Shown here: one piece after another, positions 9,162 to 17,078 of the stretch
Layout: every line of letters begins with the position of its first letter
Position numbering within the stretch: the first letter of the stretch is position 1
Origin: Gammaproteobacteria bacterium
GTDB lineage: Bacteria > Pseudomonadota > Gammaproteobacteria > Pseudomonadales > Porticoccaceae
Direction: 5' to 3'
NCBI GenBank assembly: GCA_016191205.1
Contig: JACPPB010000007.1
Coordinates: 1-64,000 of the forward strand
Length of the DNA stretch: 64,000 nucleotides
Made by a program: the position numbers and the translations under genes
The notes under the pieces: generated by a model
Database searches by the model: none
What the model saw: the letters and a program-made list of their open reading frames with translations, nothing else
What the model was told of the DNA's origin: nothing

Positions 9162-9745
9162 GCGGCCTCCCGGAAGGTGAGCAGGCGGTCGCGGTAGTGC
9201 TCGTATTGCTGGCGGCGCGCCTTGATCTCGGCGGGCAGGCCGGAGGAGAGGTCGTTCACCAGTGCGTCGAACTTGTCGAGGATGGAGACAACGCGCTCCT
9301 GTTCTTCAAGCGGTGGCACAGGAATACGAATCTTCGCAAGGCTCTCGCCGGACAGGCGCTTCACCTTGGCGCGGGCGACATATTTGTTCTTCTGTGCGTG
9401 AAAGGCCTCGGTCTGAAGACAGTAAGACACGAACTTCGGGTTCATCGAGTGCCTGAAAAGAAAGCAGTCATCGTGAATCGCAACGTCTTCGTCGCCAAGC
9501 CACGCCACGGCCTTGGCGACATCCTCGACCGTCTCGCCTACTGCGGCGATCACCACGTCGTTCGGTTGCGCATACCGCAGTTGCTGCGCCATGTCCGCAC
9601 GGACATGCGAGACGGTCGACGCCGTGGCCACACCGTAATGCGTGTAGATCTCGCCGTAATGGATGCTCGGAATGCCGTGCTCGACGATGTCGTCCTTGGT
9701 GAAGCGACGGCCGCGAATGAATTTGCCGATTTCACCCATTGCCAT
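9158..9745 (-). CDS. hsdS: HsdS half-subunit: second target-recognition domain of a split hsdS
   Basis: This 195-residue frame carries one complete target recognition domain (IGKFIRGRRFTKDDIVEHG at the start, KRLSGESLAKIRIPVPPLEE near the end) followed by the helical spacer (EEQERVVSILDKF, IKARRQQYEHYRDRLLTF). A normal HsdS has two such halves in one chain. Two in-frame ATGs (9745 and 9739) lie just downstream of an AAGG; the upstream frame stops at 9732, right over the second ATG, so reinitiation is plausible. Half-length HsdS proteins can dimerise to give functional specificity in other type I systems, so this may still support methylation of a symmetric site. Confidence 0.8.
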   Translation of the reverse strand: MAMGEIGKFIRGRRFTKDDIVEHGIPSIHYGEIYTHYGVATASTVSHVRADMAQQLRYAQPNDVVIAAVGETVEDVAKAVAWLGDEDVAIHDDCFLFRHSMNPKFVSYCLQTEAFHAQKNKYVARAKVKRLSGESLAKIRIPVPPLEEQERVVSILDKFDALVNDLSSGLPAEIKARRQQYEHYRDRLLTFREAA

Positions 9746-10125
9746 TAGCCTTGCTTGCTTGCTTGCTTGCGTCAGCGTCCGTGCGTTCGCCGAACGTCAA
9801 GAGCGCGTCGCGGTAGTAGTGGTACTGCCGCCGACGCGCCTCCAGCTCCGCCTCCAGCTCCGCCTCCCGCTTGGTGACCGTGTCAAGCACGTGCACGACG
9901 GACAATTTGCTGCGCACGGCTCGGTGCGTTTTCGCTGGTAATGGCGGACGTTTCAATGATCGCGTGCGTCGCCCGGTCAACCGAGGTCAGGTCAATGTAT
10001 TGATATTCGGTCTCGCCTTGGTCCGTCCATCGAATATTCGTGGGCCGCAAGACGAAGCTTTCAATGGCCTTGAACTCAACGCCATCAGCGCATTTATCGG
10101 AAATGAGGGAGTCAATGCGGCTCAC
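9732..10125 (-). pseudogene. hsdS: Broken 5' half of hsdS (first target-recognition domain)
   Basis: The ATG at 10125 overlaps the hsdM stop as ATGA and begins a normal HsdS N-terminus (VEFKAIESFVLRPTNIRWTD). After SRAQQIV the frame ends at 9883. The central spacer helix reappears in another frame (HVLDTVTKREAELEAELEAR, then RRQYHYYRDALLTF) and stops at 9732. About 100 codons of the first recognition domain are missing. The text QQIV joins HVLD where intact family members have IVRVLD much later, so a deletion between two short similar segments is likely. The spacer frame then crosses the TTGC repeat. Confidence 0.8.
9751..9770. repeat. Tetranucleotide repeat, TTGC x5, inside hsdS
   Basis: Exactly five perfect TTGC units (GCAA on the coding strand) lie between the central spacer helix and the second recognition domain. 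As a 4-base unit, any change in copy number shifts frame. Counting codon phase, loss of one unit (or gain of two) would place the spacer frame in register with the downstream half. This is the classic structure of a slipped-strand phase-variable locus. Confidence 0.9.
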
Positions 10126-11687
10126 GTATCTTCTCCTTCCAGTTCGGCAACGATGGCATCGATCTGCGTCCGCAGTTCGGCTTGCTTCGCCACGATGCGA
10201 GCGATCTTTGCGTTGAGCGCCTTGATGTCCACGGCTTCATCGTTGTTGGGCTGTTCGATGTACGACGAAACCGAGATGTTGTAGTCATTCGCTACGATGT
10301 CGGCGTTCTCGACCAGCTTGGCGAAGTACGTCACATCCTTCCGACCCGTGAAGGCGTCGAGCACCTTCTGCTGGTTCGCCTCGGTCAGCTTGTTCTTGTT
10401 GCCGTTGCGCACGAATTCGGCAGACGCATCGATGAACAAGGTCGCGTTGTCGCGTTTGGATTTTTTCAGCACGATGATGCAGGTGGCGATCGTGGTGCCG
10501 AAGAACAGGTCGGGCGGCAACTGGATGACGGTATCGACGTAGTTGTTGTCGATCAGGTACTGGCGGATCTTTTGCTCCGCGCCGCCGCGATACAGCACGC
10601 CGGGAAATTCGACGATGGCCGCCGTGCCGCTGGTCGCCAGCCAGCTCAGGATGTGCATCGTGAAGGCGAGGTCGGCCTTGCTCTTGGGCGCCAGCACGCC
10701 CGCAGGCGCGAAGCGCGGGTCGTTGATCAGCAGCGGGTTGCTATCGCCCGCCCATTTGATGGAATACGGCGGATTGGAAACGATGGCCTCGAACGGCTCG
10801 TCGTCCCAGTGCGCCGGGTCGGTGAGCGTGTCGCCGTGCGCGATGTCGAACTTCTCGTAGTTCACGTCGTGCAGGAACATGTTGATGCGGCACAGGTTGT
10901 AGGTGGTCAGGTTGATTTCCTGCCCGTAGAAGCCCTGTCGCACCTTGTCGTGGCCCAGCACCTTGGCGAACTTGAGCAGCAGCGAGCCGGAGCCGCAGGC
11001 CGGGTCGTACACCTTGTTGACTTCAGTCTTGCCGCTGACCGCGATGCGTGCCAGCAGTTCGGAGACTTCTTGCGGGGTGTAGAACTCGCCGCCGGACTTG
11101 CCAGCGGTCGAGGCATACATCTGCATCAGGTATTCGTAGGCGTCGCCGAACAGGTCGATGGTGTTGCCGTTGTGGCTCAGCGGCAGGTCGCCGATAGCGT
11201 CGAGCAGCTTGACCAGTTTTTCATTGCGCTTGGCGACGGTGGGGCCGAGCTTGCCGCTGTTGACATCGAGGTCGTCGAACAGACCCTTGAAGTCGTCCTC
11301 GCTATCCGCGCCGATGGCCGAGCCTTCGATGTCCTTGAACACGCGGGACAGGGTCTCGTTGAGGTTGGCGTCGTGCCGCGCCCGCTCGCGCACGTTGACG
11401 AACAGGTGCGAGGGCAGGATGTAGAAGCCCTTTTCCTTGACCGTTTCGGCGCGGCCCTGTTCGGCATCGGCATCGGAAAGCGCGGCGTAGTCGAAAGCCT
11501 TTTCGCCGGCGCGATGGGCTTCGTCGTTCAGGTAGGCGGTGAGGTTCTCCGAGACGAAGCGGTAGAACAGCATGCCGAGCACGTAGCTCTTGAAGTCCCA
11601 GCCGTCCACGCTGCCGCGCAGGTCGTTGGCGATGCGCCAGATGGTTTTGTGCAGTTCCGCCCGTTCGGCTTCTTTGTTGTTGTTCAC
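10122..11687 (-). CDS. hsdM: Type I restriction-modification, M (methyltransferase) subunit
   Basis: A 521-residue N6-adenine methyltransferase subunit. It has an N-terminal helical HsdM_N region (residues about 1-140, IWRIANDLRGSVDGWDFK), AdoMet motif I DPACGSGSLLLKF near 230 and catalytic motif IV SNPPYSIKW near 310. The C-terminal helix region may contact HsdS. It starts at GTG 11687 with GAAGG nine bases upstream. The stop overlaps the hsdS start as ATGA. The gene is intact, so methylation depends on which HsdS form is made. Confidence 0.95.
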   Translation of the reverse strand: MNNNKEAERAELHKTIWRIANDLRGSVDGWDFKSYVLGMLFYRFVSENLTAYLNDEAHRAGEKAFDYAALSDADAEQGRAETVKEKGFYILPSHLFVNVRERARHDANLNETLSRVFKDIEGSAIGADSEDDFKGLFDDLDVNSGKLGPTVAKRNEKLVKLLDAIGDLPLSHNGNTIDLFGDAYEYLMQMYASTAGKSGGEFYTPQEVSELLARIAVSGKTEVNKVYDPACGSGSLLLKFAKVLGHDKVRQGFYGQEINLTTYNLCRINMFLHDVNYEKFDIAHGDTLTDPAHWDDEPFEAIVSNPPYSIKWAGDSNPLLINDPRFAPAGVLAPKSKADLAFTMHILSWLATSGTAAIVEFPGVLYRGGAEQKIRQYLIDNNYVDTVIQLPPDLFFGTTIATCIIVLKKSKRDNATLFIDASAEFVRNGNKNKLTEANQQKVLDAFTGRKDVTYFAKLVENADIVANDYNISVSSYIEQPNNDEAVDIKALNAKIARIVAKQAELRTQIDAIVAELEGEDT

Positions 11688-11941
11688 GTCCGAACCTTCA
11701 GTCGATCAAAATCTTGAAACTGGTCGCCAGCGCCACCGGCTCCACCCCATGCCCGTCGCGCTTGAGCCTGACCATGACCGTGGTCTTGCCCTCGCCCGTG
11801 GCAAGCTTCAGGGCAAGACGGCTGACGGCGCGATTCCTTGATGATCTGCGTAGGCTGGCCGCTGCCGTCCAACTCCCAATGACGCGTAGGACGCGCGTAG
11901 GGCGAGTTCAGGATTGGCTGATCGAAGAACGGGTTGGACAT
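11684..11941 (-). pseudogene. Remnant of an internally deleted gene upstream of hsdM
   Basis: From an ATG at 11941 the text MSNPFFDQPILNSPYARPTR and the following HWELDGSGQPTQ match the N-terminus I know from BPTD_3080-type DEAD/DEAH restriction helicases. After about 35 codons the match stops. A second frame then gives NRAVSRLALKLATGEGKTTV and, after MVRLKRDGHGVE, PVALATSFKILID, with a stop 13 bases before hsdM. This looks like the C-terminus of the same or a neighbouring protein. So a large internal piece is gone and the two ends are out of frame. Which gene the C-terminal part came from is not certain. Confidence 0.5.
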
Positions 11942-12010
11942 GCCCCTGTCATCCTTTACGTTTTCTTTTTGCGGGTTGCCCCTGCTTTGAAGGGGCGGAA
12001 GTAGTGCTGG

Positions 12011-12226
12011 TCACTTTTCCCCTCCACGTTCACCATCGAATGCAGCCTTGCCCGTCCGACTGGCGATCCACCGTTCCAGATCGGCCTTGCGAAAGCGCCA
12101 TATCCCGCCCACCTTAAAGGCCGGAATCTCCTTGGCTGCTGCCAAGCGATAGACCGTGCGCTTGCCCACTTTGAGGTAGGCAGCCACTTCATCGAGGGTC
12201 AATATCTGTCCGGGCTCGTCTTTCAT
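12011..12226 (-). CDS. Excisionase-type helix-turn-helix DNA-binding protein
   Basis: A 71-residue protein taken from the ATG at 12226, which has GAGGAA six bases upstream, rather than from the longer open frame. It has the MerR-like HTH_17 pattern LTLDEVAAYLKVGKRTVYRL followed by a wing FKVGGIWRFRKADLERWI. Such proteins act as excisionases or as small transcription factors. It is the first gene of the minus-strand defence run, about 320 bases before hsdM, and is more likely a regulator of this cargo than the element's own Xis, since the integrase lies 20 kb away. Confidence 0.75.
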   Translation of the reverse strand: MKDEPGQILTLDEVAAYLKVGKRTVYRLAAAKEIPAFKVGGIWRFRKADLERWIASRTGKAAFDGERGGEK

Positions 12227-12388
12227 TGCTTCCTCACCCAGTGAGGGTGGCACAGGCGTTGGTGACAATCCTGGCAAGTGTAGAGCAAACCAGTGCAATG
12301 CTGAACAGCTAAATGCGCAGCTCGCCAGCGCGAGGTCATCCAGTTCGTGAGGGGATAGCCCCACCACGGGGGCGAGCGTCACGTCGCG

Positions 12389-12541
12389 TCAAGCCGCCAC
12401 CGCAGTGACGACGTCGGCCAGCGGAGAGAAGTAGGCGCACCGCGCCAGCAGGGTTTCCACATCAGTGACCGGCCCGTCTTGCTCTAGCAGCCAGGTCCTG
12501 GACTCCCGGCCCTTGTCCGGAAACGGCGCTACGCCAATCAT
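12389..12541 (-). CDS. Possible small protein, unrecognised
   Basis: A 50-residue frame (MIGVAPFPDKGRESRTWLLE near the start, CAYFSPLADVVTAV near the end) occupies part of the 413-base stretch between the HTH gene and the RAQPRD gene. The residue make-up is protein-like and the frame is open further upstream, so the true start could be the ATG at 12616. No family recognised and no clear ribosome site at 12541. The rest of this stretch (12227-12388 and 12542-12639) shows nothing I can name; it should hold the promoter of the minus-strand cargo and that of the transfer genes. Confidence 0.3.
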   Translation of the reverse strand: MIGVAPFPDKGRESRTWLLEQDGPVTDVETLLARCAYFSPLADVVTAVAA

Positions 12542-12639
12542 GGAGGCAAATCCGGTGCACCGCCCGTTCCGATTCTTTGCGGCACACCCAAGCTTCACGC
12601 CGCAGCATCCCGCCATCCAGACGACTGTGGAACGGCGTG

Positions 12640-13011
12640 ATGACACCCCTTGGCAACCCGACGCCCCCCTGCCGCCGTGTGCCGGCCCTGGCCTTGGCGC
12701 TGACCATCGCGCTGGCCGGCGCATCGCCCGCATCGGCCGGCGATGCCACCGCTGAACACGAGCAACTGGCGGCCCTCACCCGCCAACTCGACCTGATCGA
12801 CCGCCTCACCGAGCACGCCGCCAATACCGCTCCGCAGGAACGCGCCCGCTATCACTTCGACTACGCCCGACTGCGTGCCGACCTGAAGCGCGTTCGCGCC
12901 GGCCTGCAGGACTACCTCGTGCCCCAGCGCGCCCAGCCGCGCGATCCCGTCCCGCTGGCCGGCGATTACGTCCGCCGCAACCGCGCCGACGACGAGGAGC
13001 CGTCGCCATGA
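12640..13011 (+). CDS. RAQPRD-family ICE protein
   Basis: A 123-residue secreted protein: signal peptide (VPALALALTIALAGASPASA), a helical body, and near the C-terminus the diagnostic RAQPRD hexapeptide that names the family. The ATG at 12640 is chosen because it places the signal sequence at the N-terminus; the frame is open further upstream. It restarts the + strand transfer operon after the defence cargo and its stop overlaps the next start as ATGA. A periplasmic role in the conjugation channel is inferred from conservation and position. Confidence 0.85.
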   Translation: MTPLGNPTPPCRRVPALALALTIALAGASPASAGDATAEHEQLAALTRQLDLIDRLTEHAANTAPQERARYHFDYARLRADLKRVRAGLQDYLVPQRAQPRDPVPLAGDYVRRNRADDEEPSP

Positions 13012-13247
13012 CGCCCTCCGCCGATCAGGTCGCCGCCTTCCAGGCCAACGGCGGCTTTGCACCTTCGGCCGTCTCTGCCGTGGTGCTGGGCTTCGTGTTC
13101 GCCGTGTTGCTGCTGTGGGGCGTGTGGGCCATGCGCACCGCCTACGTCGGCTGGGCCGAGCACCGCATCACTGAACGTCAGTTCCTCGCCGTCGTCGTGC
13201 GCTTCGTGGCGATGTACCTGGTGCTGACCTTCTTCCTCCTCTCCTGA
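13008..13247 (+). CDS. ICE membrane protein, TIGR03758 family (DUF3262)
   Basis: A 79-residue protein with two membrane segments (about residues 22-42 and 62-79), as in the TIGR03758 family, which always follows RAQPRD in this class of element. ATGA overlap with the upstream gene. It is probably an inner-membrane component of the mating channel comparable in position to the small VirB2/VirB3-type subunits; that comparison is inference. Confidence 0.8.
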   Translation: MTPSADQVAAFQANGGFAPSAVSAVVLGFVFAVLLLWGVWAMRTAYVGWAEHRITERQFLAVVVRFVAMYLVLTFFLLS

Positions 13248-13269
13248 CCGTCACGAAAGGCCATACGCC

Positions 13270-13638
13270 ATGAACATGCCACCGACACCCCATCGCATTT
13301 CGTCCCGCATCGCCGCACCGCTGCTGCCGCTGGCGCTCGCAGGCCTGCCGCTGTCGGCCTTCGCGCAGGGCCTGCCGACCATGGAAGACCCATCGCGCGG
13401 CCAGGGCAGCGGCATCCTGCAGACCTTGCAGAACTACGGCTACGACATCGTGCTGCTGATCGCGCTGCTCGTGGTCGCCTCGATGTTCGTCGGTGTCTGC
13501 TATCACGCCTACACGCGCTATTCGGAGATCCACACCGGCCGCGCCACCTGGGGCCAGTTCGGCCTGACGGTCGCCGTGGGCGCGATCCTGCTGGTGGTCG
13601 GCATCTGGCTGCTCACCAAGGCCACCGGCGTGCTGTGA
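13270..13638 (+). CDS. ICE membrane protein, TIGR03745 family (DUF2976)
   Basis: A 122-residue protein with an N-terminal signal or first membrane segment ending near FAQGLPT (residues about 30-40), a short glycine-rich loop and two hydrophobic segments (about 57-80 and 98-117). Size and topology resemble pilin-like or VirB2-like subunits, and the TIGR03745 family holds this place in the operon. Twenty-two bases separate it from the upstream gene, with AAAGG before the ATG. Confidence 0.8.
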   Translation: MNMPPTPHRISSRIAAPLLPLALAGLPLSAFAQGLPTMEDPSRGQGSGILQTLQNYGYDIVLLIALLVVASMFVGVCYHAYTRYSEIHTGRATWGQFGLTVAVGAILLVVGIWLLTKATGVL

Positions 13639-13650
13639 GGGCGGCAAGCG

Positions 13651-14061
13651 ATGGCCGTACCTCCGGAGACCCCGCGCGACATGCTGGTGACCTTCCTGCC
13701 GCACCGGCTTAACCGCCAGCCGGTGGTCGTGCGCGGGCTGACCGCCGACGAGTTGTGGATCTGCGCCGGCCTGTCGGCCGCCGCCGGGTTCGCGCTCGGC
13801 CTGCCGCTGGCCTGGCTCACGCACAGCATCGCCATGGTGCCCACGCTGATCGTCGCCGGCATCGCGCTGGGCGTCTTCGTCGGCGGTGGCTTCCTGCGCG
13901 CACAGAAGCGTGGCCGGCCCGACACCTGGCTGTACCGGCAGCTCCAGTGGCGGCTGGCCCTGCGGCACCCGGCGCTGGCAGCGCTCCTGGGCGGGCAGCG
14001 CCTCATCACCCGCGCGGGCTACTGGGCGACCCGGCGCAACGCCGATCGAGGGACGCCATGA
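13651..14061 (+). CDS. ICE membrane protein, TIGR03750 family (DUF3487)
   Basis: A 136-residue protein beginning with the short soluble segment TFLPHRLNRQPVVVRGLTAD, then two closely spaced membrane segments (about residues 40-80) and a basic cytoplasmic tail (RRNADRGTP). This is the layout of TIGR03750, which resembles VirB3-type proteins in topology. ATGA overlap with the next gene. Confidence 0.8.
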   Translation: MAVPPETPRDMLVTFLPHRLNRQPVVVRGLTADELWICAGLSAAAGFALGLPLAWLTHSIAMVPTLIVAGIALGVFVGGGFLRAQKRGRPDTWLYRQLQWRLALRHPALAALLGGQRLITRAGYWATRRNADRGTP

Positions 14062-14750
14062 GCCGTTTCAGGAACGAGGTTGCGCACCTGCAGGCGCACG
14101 TGAAGACGTTGCGTCTGGGGGCCGGCGCGTTGTTCGTGGTGGCGCTGCTGCTCGGCTTCGGTTGGTGGAGTGCGCCGAAGAGTCTGACCATCCATGTGCC
14201 GCCGGACCTGCGCTCGGGCAGCACGCGCAAGTGGTGGGACGTGCCGCCCGAGAGCGTGTATGCCTTCTCCTTCTACATCTGGCAGCAGGTACAGCGCTGG
14301 CCCACGAACGGCGAAGAAGACTACCCGCGCAACCTGCGCGCGCTGTCGGCCTACTTCACGCCGAGCTGCCGGGCCTTCCTGCAACAGGACTACGAGTACC
14401 GGCGCGCCAGTGGCGAGCTGCGTCAGCGCGTGCGCGGCATCTACGAGATTCCCGGCCGCGGCTACGGCGACGATCCGGCCACGCGCGTCAAGGGGGTCTC
14501 CGACCGCGATTGGATCGTCACGCTCGACGTGAGCGCGGACGAGTACTACGGCTCCGAGCAGGTCAAGCGCGCCCTGGTGCGCTACCCCATCAAGGTCGTC
14601 CGGCTGGACATCGACCCCGAGCGCAACCCCTTTGGCCTGGCGCTGGACTGCTACGCCAGCGCGCCCCAGCGCATCGAAACGCCGCCGACGCCGACCCAGG
14701 CCGGCGCGCCCGCCAACGCCTCCGGCCATCTGCAGGGAGACTCCCCATGA
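14058..14750 (+). CDS. ICE protein, TIGR03746 family (PFL_4703, DUF2895)
   Basis: A 230-residue bitopic protein: one membrane helix near residues 22-40 and a periplasmic domain with KWWDVPPESVYAFSFYIWQQ and GIYEIPGRGYGDD. The arrangement, short N-terminal tail, one helix and periplasmic domain, is that of VirB8/TraE-like assembly factors, and TIGR03746 occupies the corresponding place in G-type systems. Overlaps both neighbours by ATGA. Confidence 0.85.
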   Translation: MSRFRNEVAHLQAHVKTLRLGAGALFVVALLLGFGWWSAPKSLTIHVPPDLRSGSTRKWWDVPPESVYAFSFYIWQQVQRWPTNGEEDYPRNLRALSAYFTPSCRAFLQQDYEYRRASGELRQRVRGIYEIPGRGYGDDPATRVKGVSDRDWIVTLDVSADEYYGSEQVKRALVRYPIKVVRLDIDPERNPFGLALDCYASAPQRIETPPTPTQAGAPANASGHLQGDSP

Positions 14751-15661
14751 AGCCCGTTGCCTTGTCGGCCCTGGCCGGCGTCCTGCTGATCCTCGGTTTC
14801 GTGCCGGCCAGCCAGGCCGTGGAAATCCTGCGCTGGGAGCGCCTGCCCCTGCCGGTGCCGCTGGTGGTCGGCCAGGAGCGCCTGGTCTTCATCGACCGCA
14901 ATGTGCGCGTCGGCGTGCCGGCCAGCGTCGGCGACCACCTGCGCGTGCAGAGTGCGGGCGGCGCGATCTACCTGCGGGCGAGCGAGCCGATTCCGCCCAC
15001 GCGGCTGCAACTGCAGGACGTGGAATCCGGCGCGCTGATCCTGCTCGACATCGCCGCCGAGCCGGCGAAGGACGGTCAGGCGCCGCTGGAGCCGGTGCGC
15101 ATCGTGGAAGCGGAGGCCCCCGCGAAGCGCTACGGCGGCGGTGCAGCAAGCGGTGCGGACGAGCAGGCCGACGCGCCCGCAGACAAATCCGTTCCCCGGC
15201 GCGAAACGCCGGTACCGGTCGTGCTGACGCGCCATGCCGCACAGAACCTGTACGCGCCGCTGCGCACCGTCGAGCCGGTCGCCGGCATCGGGCGCGTGAA
15301 CCTGCGCCGCGGCCTCGCGCTGGAAACCTTGCTGCCGACGCTGCCGGTGCACGCGCGGGCATTGGCCGCGTGGCGCCTGGAAGACCAGTGGGTGACGGCC
15401 GTGCGACTCACCAATACCTCGGCGCGCTGGCTCGACCTCGACCCGCGCGCCCTGCAGGGGAACTTCGTGGCGGCGGCCTTCCAGCATCCGAACCTGGGGC
15501 CGGCCGGCAACCCGTCCGACACCACGGTGCTCTACCTGGTCACGCGCGGCCACGGCCTGGCCGAGTCGCTGCTGCCGGCGCTGAGCCCGATCGACGCCAC
15601 CGTGAACCTGCCGCCGGCCGCCGCGGCCGGCTCGACCGGAGGAGCGCGCGATGAAAAGTAA
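14747..15661 (+). CDS. ICE protein, TIGR03749 family (DUF3438)
   Basis: A 304-residue exported protein with a signal peptide (ALAGVLLILGFVPASQA) and a mature part starting VEILRWERLPLPVPL. In position and general character it corresponds to TraK/VirB9-like periplasmic subunits of the outer-membrane core, which is inference from gene order. The central region (about 120-165) is low complexity and probably a linker. The end overlaps the next start by 11 bases. Confidence 0.85.
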   Translation: MKPVALSALAGVLLILGFVPASQAVEILRWERLPLPVPLVVGQERLVFIDRNVRVGVPASVGDHLRVQSAGGAIYLRASEPIPPTRLQLQDVESGALILLDIAAEPAKDGQAPLEPVRIVEAEAPAKRYGGGAASGADEQADAPADKSVPRRETPVPVVLTRHAAQNLYAPLRTVEPVAGIGRVNLRRGLALETLLPTLPVHARALAAWRLEDQWVTAVRLTNTSARWLDLDPRALQGNFVAAAFQHPNLGPAGNPSDTTVLYLVTRGHGLAESLLPALSPIDATVNLPPAAAAGSTGGARDEK

Positions 15662-17078
15662 TCCGCTGCTCAAGTGGCTGCTGATCCCGATGGCGCTGCT
15701 GCTGGTGTTCGTCGGCATCAAACTGTTCTCTGGCGCCCCCAGCGGCCAGCCCGCCCCCAAGGGCGCGACGCTCACGCCCGAGGAGATGAAAGCCCTGGGC
15801 ATCGCAGGCGACACGCCGCGCGATACCGTCGCCACGCTGGTGGCCCAGGTGAAGCAGTTGCGCACCGAGCTGCAGAGCGCGCTCGGCGACAACAAGCAGC
15901 ACAAGGCCGAGAACGAACGCCTGCGTGCGCGGGAAAGCGCGATCGACCAACGCATCCAGAGCGCGCTGGAAGGCGAGCGCAACCGCCTGGAGCAGGAGCG
16001 CACCCAAGTGGCCAGCGACAGGCAGCAGACCCAGGGGCTGCTGCAGGATCTGCAGCGGCAACTGGACGGCCTTTCCGGCAAGGGCGGCCCGTCCGACCTG
16101 CCCGTCGGGCTGGGGCTCGAAGAGGGTGACGGTCAGCGCTTCAACCGCGGCGTCGGTGGCACGCAGTGGGTCGAGCCCGACGATGCCAAGGTCGACGCCA
16201 GGAACGCCAGCAAGGAGCCGAGCTTTCCCCTGAGCTTCGGGCCGGCCCAGAAAAGCCTGTCGGCCGCGGTGGATTCCGTCGCCGACGTCGGCAGCCGCGC
16301 CGTGGGCGCATCCACGAAGGCGGTCTACACCGTGCCGTCGAACTCGACGCTCATGGGGTCGATTGCCATGACGGCGCTGATCGGGCGCGTGCCGATCGAT
16401 GGAACCGTCAACGACCCGTACCCGTTCAAGGTGCTGATCGGCCCGGACAACCTCACGGCCAACGGCATCGACATCCCCGACGTGGCCGGCGCCGTGGTCA
16501 GCGGCACGGCCTCGGGCGACTGGACGCTCTCGTGCGTGCGCGGGCAAATCCGCTCGGTCACGTTCGTGTTCCAGGACGGCACCATCCGCACGGTGCCGGA
16601 GGACAGTAGCAAGGGCGGCAGCAGCGGCGGCAACCCGGGTCACAACGGCGCCAGCATCCAAGGCGGTCTGGGCTGGATCAGCGACCCCTACGGCATTCCC
16701 TGCGTCAGCGGCGAGCGGCGCAGCAACGCCCAGCAGTACCTGGGCAGCCAGGCGCTCATCACCGCGGCGGGCGCCGGCGCGGCCTCGCTCATCGAGTCCG
16801 ACAACGGCAGCGTGGCCGTGGTCGCCAACGGCAACGGCTCGCTGGGCACCGTCGGCATCGGCGGCAACGAAGCGATGGGCCGCATCCTCGCGGGCGGCGT
16901 GCGCGACATGGCCGATTGGGTCGACAAGCTCTACGGCCAGGCCTTCGCGGCGGTCTACGTGCAGCCCGGCGCCAGGGTGGCCGTGCATCTGGAGCAGCCG
17001 CTCGACATCGACTACGACGCCAAGGGGCGTCGGGTCCACCACCGCACCGGAGAAGCCCATGCCTCGGATCTGGATTGA
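15651..17078 (+). CDS. ICE protein, TIGR03752 family (TraB/VirB10-like)
   Basis: A 475-residue protein: membrane segment at about residues 7-25, a long coiled coil at about 60-145 (QVKQLRTELQSALGDNKQ, ERNRLEQERTQVASDRQQ), a glycine-rich linker and a globular C-terminal domain (AVYTVPSNSTLMGSIAMTAL, GQAFAAVYVQPGARVAVHLE). This is the layout of TraB/VirB10-type proteins that span from inner membrane to outer-membrane core. The 3' end overlaps the next gene by 20 bases. Confidence 0.88.
   Translation: MKSNPLLKWLLIPMALLLVFVGIKLFSGAPSGQPAPKGATLTPEEMKALGIAGDTPRDTVATLVAQVKQLRTELQSALGDNKQHKAENERLRARESAIDQRIQSALEGERNRLEQERTQVASDRQQTQGLLQDLQRQLDGLSGKGGPSDLPVGLGLEEGDGQRFNRGVGGTQWVEPDDAKVDARNASKEPSFPLSFGPAQKSLSAAVDSVADVGSRAVGASTKAVYTVPSNSTLMGSIAMTALIGRVPIDGTVNDPYPFKVLIGPDNLTANGIDIPDVAGAVVSGTASGDWTLSCVRGQIRSVTFVFQDGTIRTVPEDSSKGGSSGGNPGHNGASIQGGLGWISDPYGIPCVSGERRSNAQQYLGSQALITAAGAGAASLIESDNGSVAVVANGNGSLGTVGIGGNEAMGRILAGGVRDMADWVDKLYGQAFAAVYVQPGARVAVHLEQPLDIDYDAKGRRVHHRTGEAHASDLD

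Noticed and set aside
6063-9197. Very long open frame on the + strand opposite hsdR (1044 codons), and a similar one opposite hsdM (10182-11717)
   Set aside because: Repetitive Val/Leu/Asp/Gln/His-rich composition typical of the antisense frame of a GC-rich gene; the minus strand carries unmistakable hsdR and hsdM motifs.
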